A DNA stretch of 64,000 nucleotides from the NCBI GenBank assembly GCA_019802505.1, contig JAFMOC010000044.1, positions 1,235,001 to 1,299,000 on the forward strand, given 5' to 3'. Below the pieces are notes generated by a model. That model searched no databases and was not told where the DNA came from. It worked only from the letters and a program-made list of their open reading frames with translations. Made by a program: the position numbers and the translations under genes. Below are positions 33,990 through 46,600 of this stretch, piece after piece; the first letter of the stretch is position 1, and each line of letters starts with the position of its first letter. Source of the stretch: Corydoras sp. C115. Taxonomy: Eukaryota > Chordata > Actinopteri > Siluriformes > Callichthyidae.

Positions 33990-34105
33990 CATCCATCCAT
34001 CCGTTATCTAAACGTTCTCCCCTGGATGGGCATCCACCATACAACCCCCCCACGATCCTAGTAGAGGATAAAGCGGAATATAATGGATGGATAGATGGAT
34101 GGAGC
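33990..34105 (+). mobile_element. V-SINE 3' piece
   Basis: AACGTTCTCCCCTGGATGGG to (GGAT)n, preceded by an inverted ATCCATCCATCC stretch; sits inside the RTE LINE remnant. Confidence 0.6.
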
Positions 34106-34359
34106 TATAAATAAATGTAGCTTAAAAAAAAGTAACAAACCTGTTTTGTGAATGTAGTGAAGGTAAAACTACAGGTATTTCTTTTGAAATGTATTGAGTA
34201 GAAGTAAAGTACAGATACCTAAAGAAACTACTTAAGTACTGTAACAAAGTACATTTACTTTGTTACTTACCACCTCTGTCGGCGCTTCGCACATCATCTT
34301 AAACTTTCCTGCACTTCTTCATTATTCTAAGACGCATCTCTTTAACAAATACCTGTTGT

Positions 34360-34535
34360 AGAAAAAAAAAAAGGGGGGGGGGGGGGGCGCAGCATCAAAT
34401 AACAATCAGGTTTGATGAATTTACAGTATAGTTGGTTTTCTCCATAAATTCTGACTTGTAATGTTCTCATTTGTAAGTCGCTTTGGATAAAAGCGTCTGC
34501 TAAATGACTAAATGTAAATGTAATGTAATACAGAT
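34360..34535 (+). mobile_element. short SINE-like repeat (family D)
   Basis: A run, G run, CAGCATCAAATAACAATCAG, then the tail AAGTCGCTTTGGATAAAAGC. A second copy is at 58412-58562 with the same order. Tail-only pieces occur at 33400-33495 and 57045-57112. Confidence 0.5.
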
Positions 34536-35536
34536 TCACACCAAGATTCATCTCCAAGCTGATTCTCTGAACACTTTTACTGTTTTTGCCTAGTTGTCTA
34601 GCCCTCCTGTTCAACATTCCTGTCCCTGTCTCACCTCTTCTTTCTTCAAGCTCCACCATCTGATCCTTGGTTACTGCTCTCAGTTTCTGACTCTTCATAA
34701 TCAATAAATAGATTTTACAATGCACCATCTGATGTTGTCTAACTACACTCCCCGCTGACATCAGTTTACATTGTCCTGACTCTTTCAGGTTCTATCTCCT
34801 ACATATGATATATTCCACCTGTGTTTTCCTTCCTAGACTCTAATAATATAATCTTTTTTTTTTTTTTTAAATGTGTTCACTACAGCTATTTCCATTCTTT
34901 TTGCAAAATCTACCACCATTAGCCCTTCCATGGTCCTGTCTCTAACACCTCCTCATCACCTTTACTCCCTTCACCCACATGCCCATTGAAGTTAGCACCC
35001 AAATCTTTTTAAAAATCTTTATTTGCCTCTATTTCACAACCCACCAATAATTACATCTAATAACCTTTACCAATTTCCACATTTATCTGTATTTATTTTT
35101 ACTTCCACCTTCCACGTTCTTAATGTTCTATTTTTTTTTTACATTACACCTACCCAATTTCTTCTTCCATCTAGCCCACTTTATAGTTCTTTATACCCAA
35201 TTCTCCTACCACTATTACCTTTCACTTAGTATCTCGTGCACAAAGTATGTCAACTCTTTTCCTCTACATCAAATGAGCTAACTCTCTTTCTTTACCAGTC
35301 AGCACGCGTACGCTTAAGTTTTCTACTTTCACATCTGCCTCCTTACTCCTCTGACTCTATATTTTCTGAACATTTTCTTTCCCCCTCTTCTTCTCTTCTT
35401 CCAACTTATGACCTGACTGACAGTACTGGAGATGAGCTTTGTTAACTCTGTCTGATATGCCATGTAAATCATATCTTTGATCCTCAGGTTTGATAAAAAT
35501 TATATATATAAAATTTTTATCCACTCTATATACCCA

Positions 35537-35540
<4 letters not shown>

Positions 35541-35587
<47 letters not shown>
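35541..35587. repeat. (TA)n microsatellite
   Basis: About 23 TA units. Confidence 0.95.
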
Positions 35588-35595
<8 letters not shown>

Positions 35596-35829
35596 TATTC
35601 TTATTCACATTAAACACAATAAATTCCACATAAATCACATATCATAAGAACAGGCTCTGTATGCTTGTGTAGATGCCCTGCATATGGCTGAAGTGCTTTT
35701 TTAGATGTGGTTTGATGCTCTACAGACAGACAGGAAACAGCAATTTTTAGACTGCTAGGAACTATACCCGGTTATTTGGTCAAAGTGCATGCCATTGAAC
35801 TTCAGGTAGCAGCATCTCTATACAGAATA

Positions 35830-36960
35830 AGTTTTTTAAACACAATTGCATAGACCTAAAATATATTCTACAGATAATTGACTGTATAATTTGCACAATA
35901 TCAAACCAAACTACATTATATTATAATTTGTTATTTAGCAGATGCTTTTATCCAAAGCAAGAATCCCAACACGATGGCTGGGGACAGAACACACGGGCCT
36001 TGCTCAAGGGTCCACACTGGTAATTTCAGTGAACACATTGGTAAGATCAGTTTTATTCTGACTTTATACAAAACACAGATTTCAGCTAAATGATTGAGCG
36101 ACGTATGAAAAAACTAAGAAGATCTTTTTGTTTACAAACTTAAAACATATTTAAACATAATTTTATAGACCCAAACATTCATTCATTCATTCATTATCTT
36201 CCGCTTTTATCTTCTATTAGGGTCACGGGGGGGGGGGGGGGGGGGGGGGTCCCCATGCCCATCCAGGGGAGAACGTCTCTGGCACTGGGCAGATACACCC
36301 AGGACAGGGTGCCAACCTATCACTGGGGAGACACTCACTCACACACACAAACGCACTATAAGGGGCAATTTGGAGAACTCAATTGACTTGATCCATGTTT
36401 TTGGACTGTGGGAGGAAACCTGAGAACCCGGAGGAAACCCACGCTGACACGGGGAGAACATGGAAACTCCACCCAGATGGGGATTCGAAGCGGGAATCCC
36501 TAGCGCTGAGAGGCGAACGTGCTAACCACTAAGCGACCGTGCCGCCCAGACCCAAACATATTCTACAGAAAATTAACTGTATAATTATAACCATACCAAA
36601 TCAAACTACATTACATTTACATTGTCCAAAGCGACTCCCAACTTGAAAGTATCCCAACTTGATGGCTGGGGTCAGAACACAACAACGGCATCCCAGAAGC
36701 AGTGAGGTTTAAGGGCCATGCACAAGGGCCCACATTGTTAACTTTAGTGGACATGAGATTTAAACTCTCAGCCTTCGGATTGATAGCCCAACACTCTAAC
36801 CGCTCAAACCAAAGGATGCCAGTCTGTAAAGTGACTGAAAAGGTTGTGTGTTTAAATGCCATGAAGTGCCAAGAAAGTTCCCCCACTAGCCCTGCTTTAC
36901 CTGTTTTAATATGATTTTATGCAAAATATTTCAATACGTTGGAGAACTATTAAGAAGATC
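35830..36960. repeat. local tandem duplication carrying family B pieces
   Basis: The blocks ATATTCTACAGATAATTGAC/TGTATAATTTG and CAAACCAAACTACATTA at 35860-35920 recur at 36560-36612 (ATTCTACAGAAAATTAACTG, AAATCAAACTACATTACA), each followed by a family B SINE part (35930-36050, 36605-36822). TAAGAAGATCTTT also recurs (36116, 36950). A V-SINE sits in the second unit. Confidence 0.55.
36179..36547 (-). mobile_element. V-SINE with target duplication
   Basis: AGACCCAAACAT at 36167-36178 and 36548-36559. Internal G run of about 23 (36226-36249). Confidence 0.88.
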
Positions 36961-36964
36961 TTTC

Positions 36965-37850
36965 CCACTTTTATCTGTATTACATGGATATGTGTAGCTT
37001 AGTGGGTTTAGGCCAACTTTCTAACTTTAGAGAGCAGTATACACAGAATGTGAAACGAGGATCGTGCTAAATGAAACCTTTCAAATAATGTCACTGAATT
37101 TAGGACACTAACTAAAGAGCAAATATACAAGACCATAATGTCAATTACAAATTAGTTAATTTAGCACAGCATGTTAAATGTCAAAGGAATTTTAAACATT
37201 AAGATTTGCATTCTCAGTTATTGACAGACTTATGACAGACTACCTTTAGGTGAAAAAAGGCAATTATATTACAAAGGAAAGTTATTGGGTTCATTTAGGC
37301 TAATCATTTTGTGGGTATTTAAAATACTTTAAAGCAGACTTGTCTGATCTCAATCCCATAAAATCTTAGGATGTAACAACGGCGAGTAATTACTAATGAA
37401 AATATTTGTTTTATTCAAACTAGCCTAAAATCTAGAAGTGGAATTCACTAAACCACATAACGAGCTGTATGTAAAAGTGGCTGACATGTTAGATCCTGTT
37501 TTTGAGGTTGTCCAGATGGGGTTTTAACAAAGAACACAGAGTTTTTGTCTTTTCTATTTATACAAGTCATAATTTAGTCTAGAGTAATAATTTTAAAAAT
37601 GTGAACATAACAGACAACAGAAAGTAATCACCTTGTCACTAAATTGTCTGCATTGATTTGTACAGCTATAATTAAGATTTCAATTTCTTTCAATTTCCAT
37701 TATATTATTTGTTACTATGGTCAGGACAAAAAAATACTGGTAAAATCACCCTATTTTAAAACAGGATGTACATCAAAAAAGATTTTAAACCAATATGGTT
37801 ATTTGGTTTTAGTTTAAGATGGTAAAAGAAATATTCCAAATTAGATTTAA
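36965..37850. other. intergenic, nothing recognised
   Basis: AT-rich unique sequence, no repeats or coding signal seen. Confidence 0.5.
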
Positions 37851-37855
37851 CCAGG

Positions 37856-38199
37856 CAGCACGGTGGCTTAGTGGTTAGCACGTTCGCCTCTCAGCGTTAG
37901 GGATTCCCGGTTCGAATCCCCATCTGGGTGGAGTTTCCATGTTCTCCCCGTGTCCACGTGGGTTTCCTCCGGGTTCTCCGGTTTCCTCCCACAGTCCAAA
38001 AACATGGATCAAGTCAATTGAGTTCTCCAAATTGCCCCATATAGAGTGTGTCTGTGTGAGTGAGTGAGTGTGTGCCCAGCGATAGATCCTGGGTGTATCT
38101 GCCCAGCGCCCGAAATGTTCTCCCCTGGATGGGCATGGGGAACCACCTCCCCGCGACCCTAATATAGGATAAAACGGAAGATGATGGATGGATGGATAG
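37856..38199 (+). mobile_element. V-SINE
   Basis: GCAGCACGGTGGCTTAGTGG to (GGAT)n; small deletion after GCGATAGAT. Confidence 0.85.
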
Positions 38200-38274
38200 A
38201 TTAAACATATTAATACATAATTTAAAGTACCAATTAATGGTTGGAAGTAATATTGGAAGTAATGTCATAGTGTG

Positions 38275-38410
38275 CCCAGCGATGGATTGGCGCCCTGTCC
38301 TGGGTCTATCTGCCCAGCGCCCGAGACGTTCTCCCCTGGATGGGCATGGGGAACCCCACCGCGACCCTATTAGAGGATAAAGCGGGAGATAATGAATGAA
38401 TGAATGAATG
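38275..38410 (+). mobile_element. 5'-truncated V-SINE (136 bp)
   Basis: Starts CCCAGCGATGGATTGG; flanked by AATGTCATAGTGTG (38261-38274 and 38411-38424), a 14 bp target duplication. Confidence 0.87.
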
Positions 38411-38469
38411 AATGTCATAGTGTGGTAAAAACACAGAAACCCTCTACAGGAAGGGCCAAAGTCATACGT

Positions 38470-39080
38470 CATTTTTGGGACGTCTGAGGTCCTTCAACAT
38501 CTGCAGGACTATGCTAAGCTTTTTGTTAGTGATGCTGTTGCATGCTGGGGCAGCAGGCAGAAGGTGGCAGATGCCGACAGACTGAACAAACTGATCAGTA
38601 AGGCCGGTGATGTTGTGGGTGTGGAGCTGGACTCACTGAGTCAGAGAGGAGGATGCTGTCTAACCTGAATGTCTTCATGGACAATACCTCCCATCCTCTG
38701 TATGACACACTGATCAGACACAGGAGCACATTCAGTTTAAGACTTATTCCCCCAAAATGCACCACAGAGCGCCACAGAAAGTCAATCCTACCTGTGGCCA
38801 TCAAACTATATAATGAAACGGTTTAACTCAATAATACAACTTTTATAATCAATTATGATTTAAATGTGCAATATTATACCATTACCTGACTCATAATATA
38901 TGTAACCTACTTATACATGCCACTTTGCTTTGACTTCATTCTGTATTATTTTGTATTTTTATATTAATTTAACTGTACTTACTGTTAATTCTTACTCTAC
39001 TTCTGTGTATAATATGACAAATGAAGCATCTATTAAAAAAAAAAAAAAAGATTATTAAAGTATTCAGATTCTGATTCTGA
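38470..39080 (+). pseudogene. LINE ORF2 C-terminal fragment with 3' tail
   Basis: Translation gives SDAVACWGSRQ, DRLNKLISKAGDVVGVELDS, then after a frame change RMLSNLNVFMDNTSHPLYDT and RKSILPVAIKLYNETV: the C-terminal end of a non-LTR retrotransposon polyprotein. It is followed by an AT-rich 3' part, an A run (39034-39048) and ATTCAGATTCTGATTCTGA. 5'-truncated and frameshifted. Confidence 0.65.
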
Positions 39081-39084
39081 AGTC

Positions 39085-39385
39085 AATGCATCAGAAGCTG
39101 GCTGCGTCATGTCTTTCTTCTCTCGTCTTGTCTGCTTGTCCTTAATTAGCGTCTGTGATTAGTTAATTGATGCGTTTGTCTTTAATTATACCCTGCTGGG
39201 TTCTATTCTCACGTCAATCCCCTTTCAGGTATTTAAAGCCACCATACCTGTTCATGGGTGTTCTAGCATCATTTTGTGGTTGTGTGGACCGGTTGTGCAT
39301 GTGTGTTTGCACCCTCATTGTTTTTTGCATTAAATATATCATCTTACCTGATATTTGGACTTTGTCTTCGTGCCACATAGATGGC
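39085..39385 (+). repeat. possible solo LTR or promoter-bearing repeat
   Basis: Non-coding block with pyrimidine-rich start, a TATTTAAAGCC TATA-like element (39230-39240) and a TCATTGTTTTTTGCATTAAA stretch, arranged like a fish Gypsy LTR. A similar style of block with AATAAAG lies at about 41520-41930. No target duplication or TG/CA ends could be fixed. Confidence 0.25.
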
Positions 39386-39883
39386 CAAAGCATGTTTAAA
39401 CATATTGTTTAAAATTGAACCAAAGAAATAAACTGCGAAACATTTCTTGGTCATCTAATGGGCATAATATTGTAAACAGATTTATAGAATTATAGAATAA
39501 AGATCAGAAACCATTGTTGAATATGCACCACCTTCTTCTAGCTGTTATACAATATTGTGTAAAAATTTGTCAGGCTACTATTACACTATAAATATGGCTA
39601 CACTGATTGAGAAGTACATAGTAAAACTGCTGTCACTTAATGCAAGCTACGCAATATCAATGTTACATAACTTTGAATGTTACTTATTTGTGTCATAAGT
39701 GTCAGCAGGAAACCATATATCAATTATAAGCAGTTTTAGGCATTCCAGATATTTCTGGGCCCAACATCATTTCAAATATTTATACAGGGATAAATTGTTT
39801 CTGTCAGATGGATAAATAAAAATAAGTTTATTTTTTTACACTTTAACACTGAGTATATTTTTTTCTAACCAGTACATAAATTA

Positions 39884-40229
39884 TCCTTCATTCATTATCT
39901 CCCGCTTTATCATCTATTAGGGTCGCGGTGGGGTTCCCCATGCCCATCCAGGGGAGAACGTCTCGGGCGCTGGGCAGATACACCCAGGACAGGGCGCCAA
40001 TCCATCGCTGGGCACACACTCACTCACACAGACACCCTCTATATGGGGCAATTTTGAGAATTCAATTGAATTGATCCATGTTTTTGTACTGTGGGAGGAA
40101 ACCGGAGAACCCGGAGGAAACCCAAGCAGACACGGGGAGAACATGGAAACTCCACCCAGATAGGGATTCGAACCGGGAACCCCTAGCGCTGAGAGGCGAA
40201 CGTGCTAACCACTAAGCCACCGTGCCGCC
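39884..40229 (-). mobile_element. V-SINE with target duplication
   Basis: AGTACATAAATTA at 39871-39883 and 40230-40242. Confidence 0.88.
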
Positions 40230-40244
40230 AGTACATAAATTAAT

Positions 40245-41150
40245 TAAAATATATTGAACCATATTGAACCATATTGTTGAAAACAGTTTGCTGTCGCAGC
40301 TTTTAAGCTTTGGTTATGATTAAGGGGTTAATCGAATTTTCAAATCACAAATTCTTGTTTTCTTTACACTTTATTAAACACCCCAAGTCAATAATTGAAA
40401 AAGATTATAGACTAAAAAGTTGTAGTAATTTGTGGTTTTGGCAAAGCCAGAGTTTACTCCAACCAAGTTCGATTTCCAAATAATTAAAAAGTGTCATTAA
40501 GTGAAGGTGAGGTGACTTAGTGGCAAACATGTTGTATGTATCAGTTTTTTAACGTGATGATATTACTAAACAGAATGAAGTTTGTCATGAAAGGCACTAA
40601 CAAATTCTTTTTCTCTCTTTTAAGCCAAAGTCCAAGTAAATGACCAAATGACCGATTCTACTCCATTTTTTTAAATCGTGTTAGCTTTTATGGATTTGAA
40701 ACAGATTATTAAGCAAAAGAGAAACTGAAAGAGGAAAAGGACTGTGATTGCTAAAGAATTATGATTTAAACAATCCAGAATTGCAAAAGATGTTGGGCAA
40801 GTGAGCGACCAAAAAAAATGAGTTGGATGCGACTGAAGCTTATGGAACAGAACAACTGCTAACACGTTGGGTAATTAAATGTACATCAAACCAAGGCAAG
40901 TGTTTGCCTTTTCATTAGAAGATAAAAAGAAAGACAAAAGTAATTGCTAAATCACCGGAGGCACCAACTTGGTGGGATGTTGTGATAGCTGTTTCTGAGC
41001 ATGTCATACTCACACGAGAAAGCAGCATAATTCATTCTAAGCTACTCAGACCAGTAACTCCAACATTAGAGTACAGTATGCATTCTGTATATTTATGCTG
41101 ATTTAACGGCATGTGCTATAGAACCGATTATAAACCAGGTCATTCTGGTC
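40245..41150. other. intergenic, nothing recognised
   Basis: AT-rich; a diverged AGGTGACTTAGTGGCAAACATG (40509 on) may be a very old V-SINE head. No gene. Confidence 0.4.
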
Positions 41151-41159
41151 CCTTAATCT

Positions 41160-41500
41160 GTTTGGCTGAGCTGGTGGTCCAATATTCTGCTCCTGCATTG
41201 TTGAGAACATCCTCACAGGGAATATCATCACCTGGTTTGAAAGCACCCAACTAGACGTAGGTACAGAAGGTTGTACGTTCAGATGTGCGCACCATCTGAG
41301 AAGCGCTTCCAGACCTTCAGACCATCTACAGGAAGCGGTGCTGGTTTAAAGACAAAAAAATGTGAAGGTCCTCAGTCATCGAAACAACAAACCATTTATT
41401 CTATTGCCATCAGGATGCTGAAGGCAAACACAGAGAGGATGAGGAGGAGATTCCTCCAAATGGCTATTTGGACTCTAAACAAGGACTAAATGACAATTCT
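41160..41500 (+). pseudogene. probable second LINE C-terminal fragment, degenerate
   Basis: Broken frames give VENILTGNIITWFEST, then KRFQTFRP, a CWFKDK-like patch, PFILLPSG-like and LKANTERMRRRF...MAIWTLN, which follow the order of motifs at the end of fish LINE reverse transcriptases. Several frameshifts are required. Confidence 0.4.
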
Positions 41501-42237
41501 GAACACTTGCACAACTTAGTATAACTCTGAATTGTGACATCCTGTGAGTTTTCACCTGCTCCTCCTACAGCCTTCACTGGAGCATCTTGTACCTGACGTT
41601 AGGTTCTCCCAGTGGTAGTTGTAGTTCAGATTACTTGAGCTATATTGAGTTCTTGATTCTTTCTGCGTAGTTTTCTCTTACACTTACCAGAGGAACTCCC
41701 GCACTACCTGCTGTGGAAACCTCACTCAGGTTGGCTGCCTGTCTACCTCCTCCTGCTCTGGTCGTACTTACCTCTGTGTCCTCTTGCCTTCCGGTTGCCC
41801 TGCTTGGTGAATCTGCACATACCTGCCTATTGGACCTGTGTCTTCTGTTCAGTACTCTACTTCTTGTGAAACCCCATTTAACATTAAGCCACTGTAAATA
41901 AAGAACACTTGACTTTTGCCTCCTGAATCTGTTACCACGTACCGCTCACATTTGACTTTTTGTAACCCTTATATGAATAGTTACACACACCGATGTACGT
42001 TGTTCAATTTAACACTAAATGAAAAAGAAAATTTGTCACCTTACTTGTACAAGTCTTACTTGTACAGTTTTTTTTTTCTTTTATATTTTTGCATATATAT
42101 ATATAATAGTTACTTAATTTTTATATTTGCTTAATTTTATTCTTTAACCTTTTTTTTCACAGTATACTGTATGTATATTGGAATTAAAAAATTCACTTAA
42201 TAGTTTATGAAACGACACAAAATGAATCTTTGATATT

Positions 42238-42243
42238 TTTATT
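42238..42243 (-). promoter_or_regulatory. candidate rel polyadenylation signal
   Basis: AATAAA on the minus strand, about 630 bp past the rel stop codon. The stretch 42244-42868 is unique sequence consistent with a 3' UTR. Confidence 0.35.
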
Positions 42244-42868
42244 GTATGAAAGTACAAAACTGGAAAATGTACAAATATCATCTTTATGTCACTGTAGACA
42301 CAAGTCCTAAAGTAGAATAAAATGAACCTGCAATATATATAATAATTAGAAGTGTATTGCAAAGACAATCAAGAAAACCAGCTCCAGTCATTCCAGAAAG
42401 GCCAAAACACAAGAGTTTGAGAACTTTTAAGAGAATGTTTGTTTAAAATGACATAGCCATTACTCAGGGTTTGGGGATCCCTGTAAGTTCCAGAGAACAG
42501 ACTTTTTTCCTCACACTTGAGGAAGTTTCAAGAGGTTTTCCAGAATTCCCAAAATATGATCTTCAAAATCTATATACATCTAAGCTCAGTGAAACTACTC
42601 TATGTGTCTTCATTTTACACTGGTCTTATAATGCAAAGGTTTCAATGGCCTGATGAGCTCATGGTTACGGTAAAACAACTGTACGAATGCTGGGTGCTAT
42701 AATTGTATCACACACGATAGACATATGATTGCTACCTTGCAAATTTCTTTCAATAAAATGAATTCTATTTTAACAGCAGAAAATATAAACATGATTACCA
42801 AATTCAAATAAAACACAGAAGCTATGCTTTCTGCAATCCAGTGCAATAAAGTAAAATAAACTTAGAAC

Positions 42869-43680
42869 CTATTCGCCACCAAATGAATAGAAGGGTATGT
42901 TATGGGGCTCGAGCATGCTGGTGTGTGGGAAGGTGGTGGTCTGAGAACTTCTCTGTCCTGATCCATTAGCAGGATTAATAGCTGCCTGTCTTTGCAACTC
43001 CTGAGTACCATTGTTGGCGGACGTGTAGTTGAGCATGGTGTAGGACTGGCTGCAATCTGAAGAAGCTGAGCTGACTTGGCCCAGCATGGCCAAGTTACTC
43101 TGTCCTTGAGGCTCTTGTTTTAATTGACCTGTCAGAGAGCTCATAAAGCTCTGGAGGATCTCCTCCTCTCCATCTTGGTTTGCTGAGAATTGATAATTAA
43201 TTCCCATTATCCCAGTTGTGCTTGGTGCACCATTGCTTGCCGCTGTTGTTGGGTGGAGATCATAGTTATACCAGCTACTTTCTACAAGCTCAGTGTCCTT
43301 CCTCTGAAGAGGCTGCTGAAAAAGCTGAGCACTCGGTTCCTGTTGCTGCTGTTGCTGAGCCGGGTTGGCTGATGCACCTTGTTGGTCAAGGAATTCCAGA
43401 TCTGTAGAACTGAGCTGTGGAAGACTGCTACCCATTGCAGGAGAATAGTTGACTGGGTTGGCTTGTCCCATGCTTAATCCATTTTTGGATCGAGGATTAT
43501 TACTTGCAGAGTTGAATTGAGCTGGTGGACTGGACCACTGGATGTTACTGTGTGATGTTGGCAATGGAGTCGCTGCTGAGGGCGGCATGTTTGAAGGAGG
43601 TCGAAAAGCATTGCTGAACATATTTGATTGGTTGTGCCTCATCAAACCAGTACTTGGGTGTCCTGGATGTAAGTTTGGTT
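42869..43680 (-). CDS. rel: rel coding exon 9 with stop, transactivation region
   Basis: 812 nt open reading frame from acceptor CACAG to TAG. Starts EPNLHPG, like the KEPNLF block of c-Rel. Rich in Ser, Gln, Asn and Pro, with Q6 (residues 440-445), TDLEFLD and GEEEILQSFMSSL. Sequence conservation of this part is low across the family, so the call rests on position and composition. Confidence 0.88.
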
Positions 43681-46600
43681 CTGTGGAAGACGATTAAAAA
43701 ATATTAAGCCCTTCATTCGTTGCACAAATAGCAAATCTCATATACTATTTTTTAATATATGGTTACCAGTTTTAATCCGATGGGAAAGACCAGGATATTG
43801 TGTACTAGTCTTAACTCTGTTTATCGAGTTCAACGATCCAGACACAAAGTTGGGTAGGCCCTTCATCAGGCTTTCTATTTTTCGTTTTTTCTCTCTACAC
43901 CCATAGGGATCTGAAAATAATGGGGGGGGGCATGGAGACGATAGCTGAAGCGCTTGTATCATAGAACATATGCAGATATGTAGCTTTTGCATTTCTACAA
44001 AAAGACTAGTTAAAATTACATTCCTAAGCCTTACCTTTGTCATCGGGCAGGAACCGGAACTCCATGGGCTCACTCACTTCTTGGTCAGTGGGCCGGCGCA
44101 GCTGCATGTGCACGGTGATAGGTGACGTAATCTGGGAGTCGTAGTAGGCAGGTGTACGGAAAACAATGGCTACCTGTCTATGAACATCTGCCTGGGAGAA
44201 GGAGCCTTTGGCTTCCCAATTCGGGGTGAAGAAACGTACCTCTATGTCGTCTAGTATGAGGAAACAAGCATGAAGGTGTGGAGGTGACTATTTAATGAGG
44301 TGTTAGAAGAAAGCATGATGTACATACACATGGTAAAGTCAGGAAATGCATATATTTGTACATTATACAAATATATTTTGTTAGTCAAAAACAATGACTT
44401 AGATATTATTCATCCATCCATTATCTTCTGCTTTATCCTATATTAGGGTCGCAGGGGGGTTCCCCATGCCCATCCAGGGGAGAACGTTTCGGGCGCTGGG
44501 CAGATACACCCAGGACAGGTTGCCAATCTATCACTGGGCACACACTCACTCACACAGACACAAACACACACTATATGGGGCAATTTGGAGAACTCAATTG
44601 ACTTGATCCATGTTTTTGGACTGTGGAAGGAAACCAGAGAACCTGGAGGAAACCCACGCGGACACGGGGAGAACATGGAAACTCCACCCGGATGGGGATT
44701 CGAACCGGGAATCCCTAGCGCTGAGAGGCGAACGTGCTAACCACTAAGCCACCGTGCCACCCGACTCAGAAATTATAAAACATTTAATTGTATCTTGCTA
44801 ATTTTTTATTATATTGCAGGCATTAAATTCTAAATTTAATCTAAATGTCTCTACGTAACATCACAGTGTTTGTCTGTAAAAACCATGGAAACTCATTCAT
44901 TCATTAATTATCTCCCGCTTTATCCTCTAGTAGGGTCGCGGTGGGGTTCCCAATGCCCATCCAGGGGAGAATGTTTCAGGCGCTGGGCAGATAGACCCAG
45001 GACAGGGCGCCAATCCATAGGGCGACTGAGCACACACTCACTCACTCACACACACTCTATATGGGGCAATTTGGAGAATTCAAATGGACTTGATCCATGT
45101 TTTTGGATTGTGAAAGGAAACCGGAGAGCCCGGAGGCAACCCACGCGGACACGGGGAGAACATGGAAACTCCACCCAGAGAGGGACTCGAACTGGGAATC
45201 CCTAGCGCTGAGAGGCGAGCGTGCTAACCACTAAGCCACCGTGCCACCCAACCATGGAAACTTTCCCACGAAACTAATTTTCATTCAAATCTGGATTTTT
45301 TTTAAATATCATGATTTTTTTAGGAATATGGTTTATAGTATAAGTGATTGACAGTCGGAACTAAAGAAAGGTCAGTGTGGTATAATGAAGTGAAGAATGG
45401 GTAAAAAAAAAAAACAATAGAAGTCCGAATGATGTTGTTGTATGAACACACTGTGTGATCATAAGTGTAAAATCTGGAAATGTTCTGGTAACGATGGTGA
45501 TTTTCTACCTTTTTGCACTTTGTCACAGAGCAGGAAGATCTCATCGCCCCCCTTTACGGTACCACTGTTTTTGTTGACACGGCAGATGCGGAGCTCCGCT
45601 GTGTTTGGGGCCCCTGAAAAGGAAAAGGTGTTTACAGATTAAAAGGTCAAACCTCTATTGAAAACAAAAAAGGCCCATGGGACCTTAATATCAAAGCCAA
45701 GCATGAGTGCTGAGCAGATGATTGGGAATTCCTGCCTCAGTTCTTTTCTATGCAATCAGATTAAGCAAACCCAAGCTGTAAGCGCTATTACAAGAGAGGA
45801 AGTATTCATGTATGTTACTGACTTGCAGGTCCTCTTTTTAAACACAAGGGCAGGGCTGTTCAATGTATTTCCTCTTTAGGAGTTTGGGTCTTAGTAATTA
45901 AACTAGCTGATGCATTTTAGTAACAGCGCTTTGGGTATTTGACACTTTACCATTGACAAACATCGCACTTTCCTGGACCTGAATCTCTGCTGTATTATGC
46001 ACACTGAGTCTGTAAAGGACTCTGAGCAGTGGCTTCCGGTGAACACTGTACTCACTCTGTTAGCAGCTCCGGAAGAGCTATATTGGGTCACATTTCCTGA
46101 AGTCTAAATACTTCATGCATGCAGTACGTAACTTAAAGATTTACAAAAAAGATTATGAGTGACACTTGATGTTTCAAAAAAAAAATAACGTGAAGTAGTA
46201 CAACCACTTTTTTCTCATTTAAATTCCCTCCTTCATCCTTTCTTATTTTAAAGGGTCTTTTAATTATTTAGGAATCGACTTTGGCTTGTGATCAAGAGTT
46301 AATCTCTCGCACACGTCATCATTTAGTCCCCAGAATTAACTAAAGTTAATGTGTGTGCTTTCCATTGTTAAAAATAAAACTACAGCGGATAATCAATGTG
46401 ACCCAAATTTAAAATGTGGCTTACTTTAATTTTAAAGCTCATTCTGTTGGTTACAAATATTTTAATATACATGACTGTGACATTAAGGTATTCTTAAATC
46501 AATGAACGTTATATATTATACACACACATTATTATTAAAAAAATTTGGAATTTGTCATTTTGACAGGAAATGCGTATAAATACCATAAATCATACTTTGT

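Larger units (their letters stand above)
32900..35440 (-). pseudogene. degraded RTE-type LINE
   Basis: Read on the minus strand, 35440 to about 34900 resembles the endonuclease end and 33310 to 32900 the reverse transcriptase end of RTE-clade LINEs common in fish; the antisense plus-strand text has family blocks such as AGCTAACTCTCTTTCTTTAC, ACATGCCCATTGAAGTTAGC and CTTTTGGTCAGTG. Frames are broken throughout and unrelated SINE tails (33420-33490, 34360-34535) and a V-SINE piece (33990-34105) interrupt it. Recognition is by remembered family text, not by alignment. Confidence 0.5.

Noticed and set aside
43190..43407. Plus-strand open frames of about 60 codons
   Set aside because: Shadows of rel exon 9.
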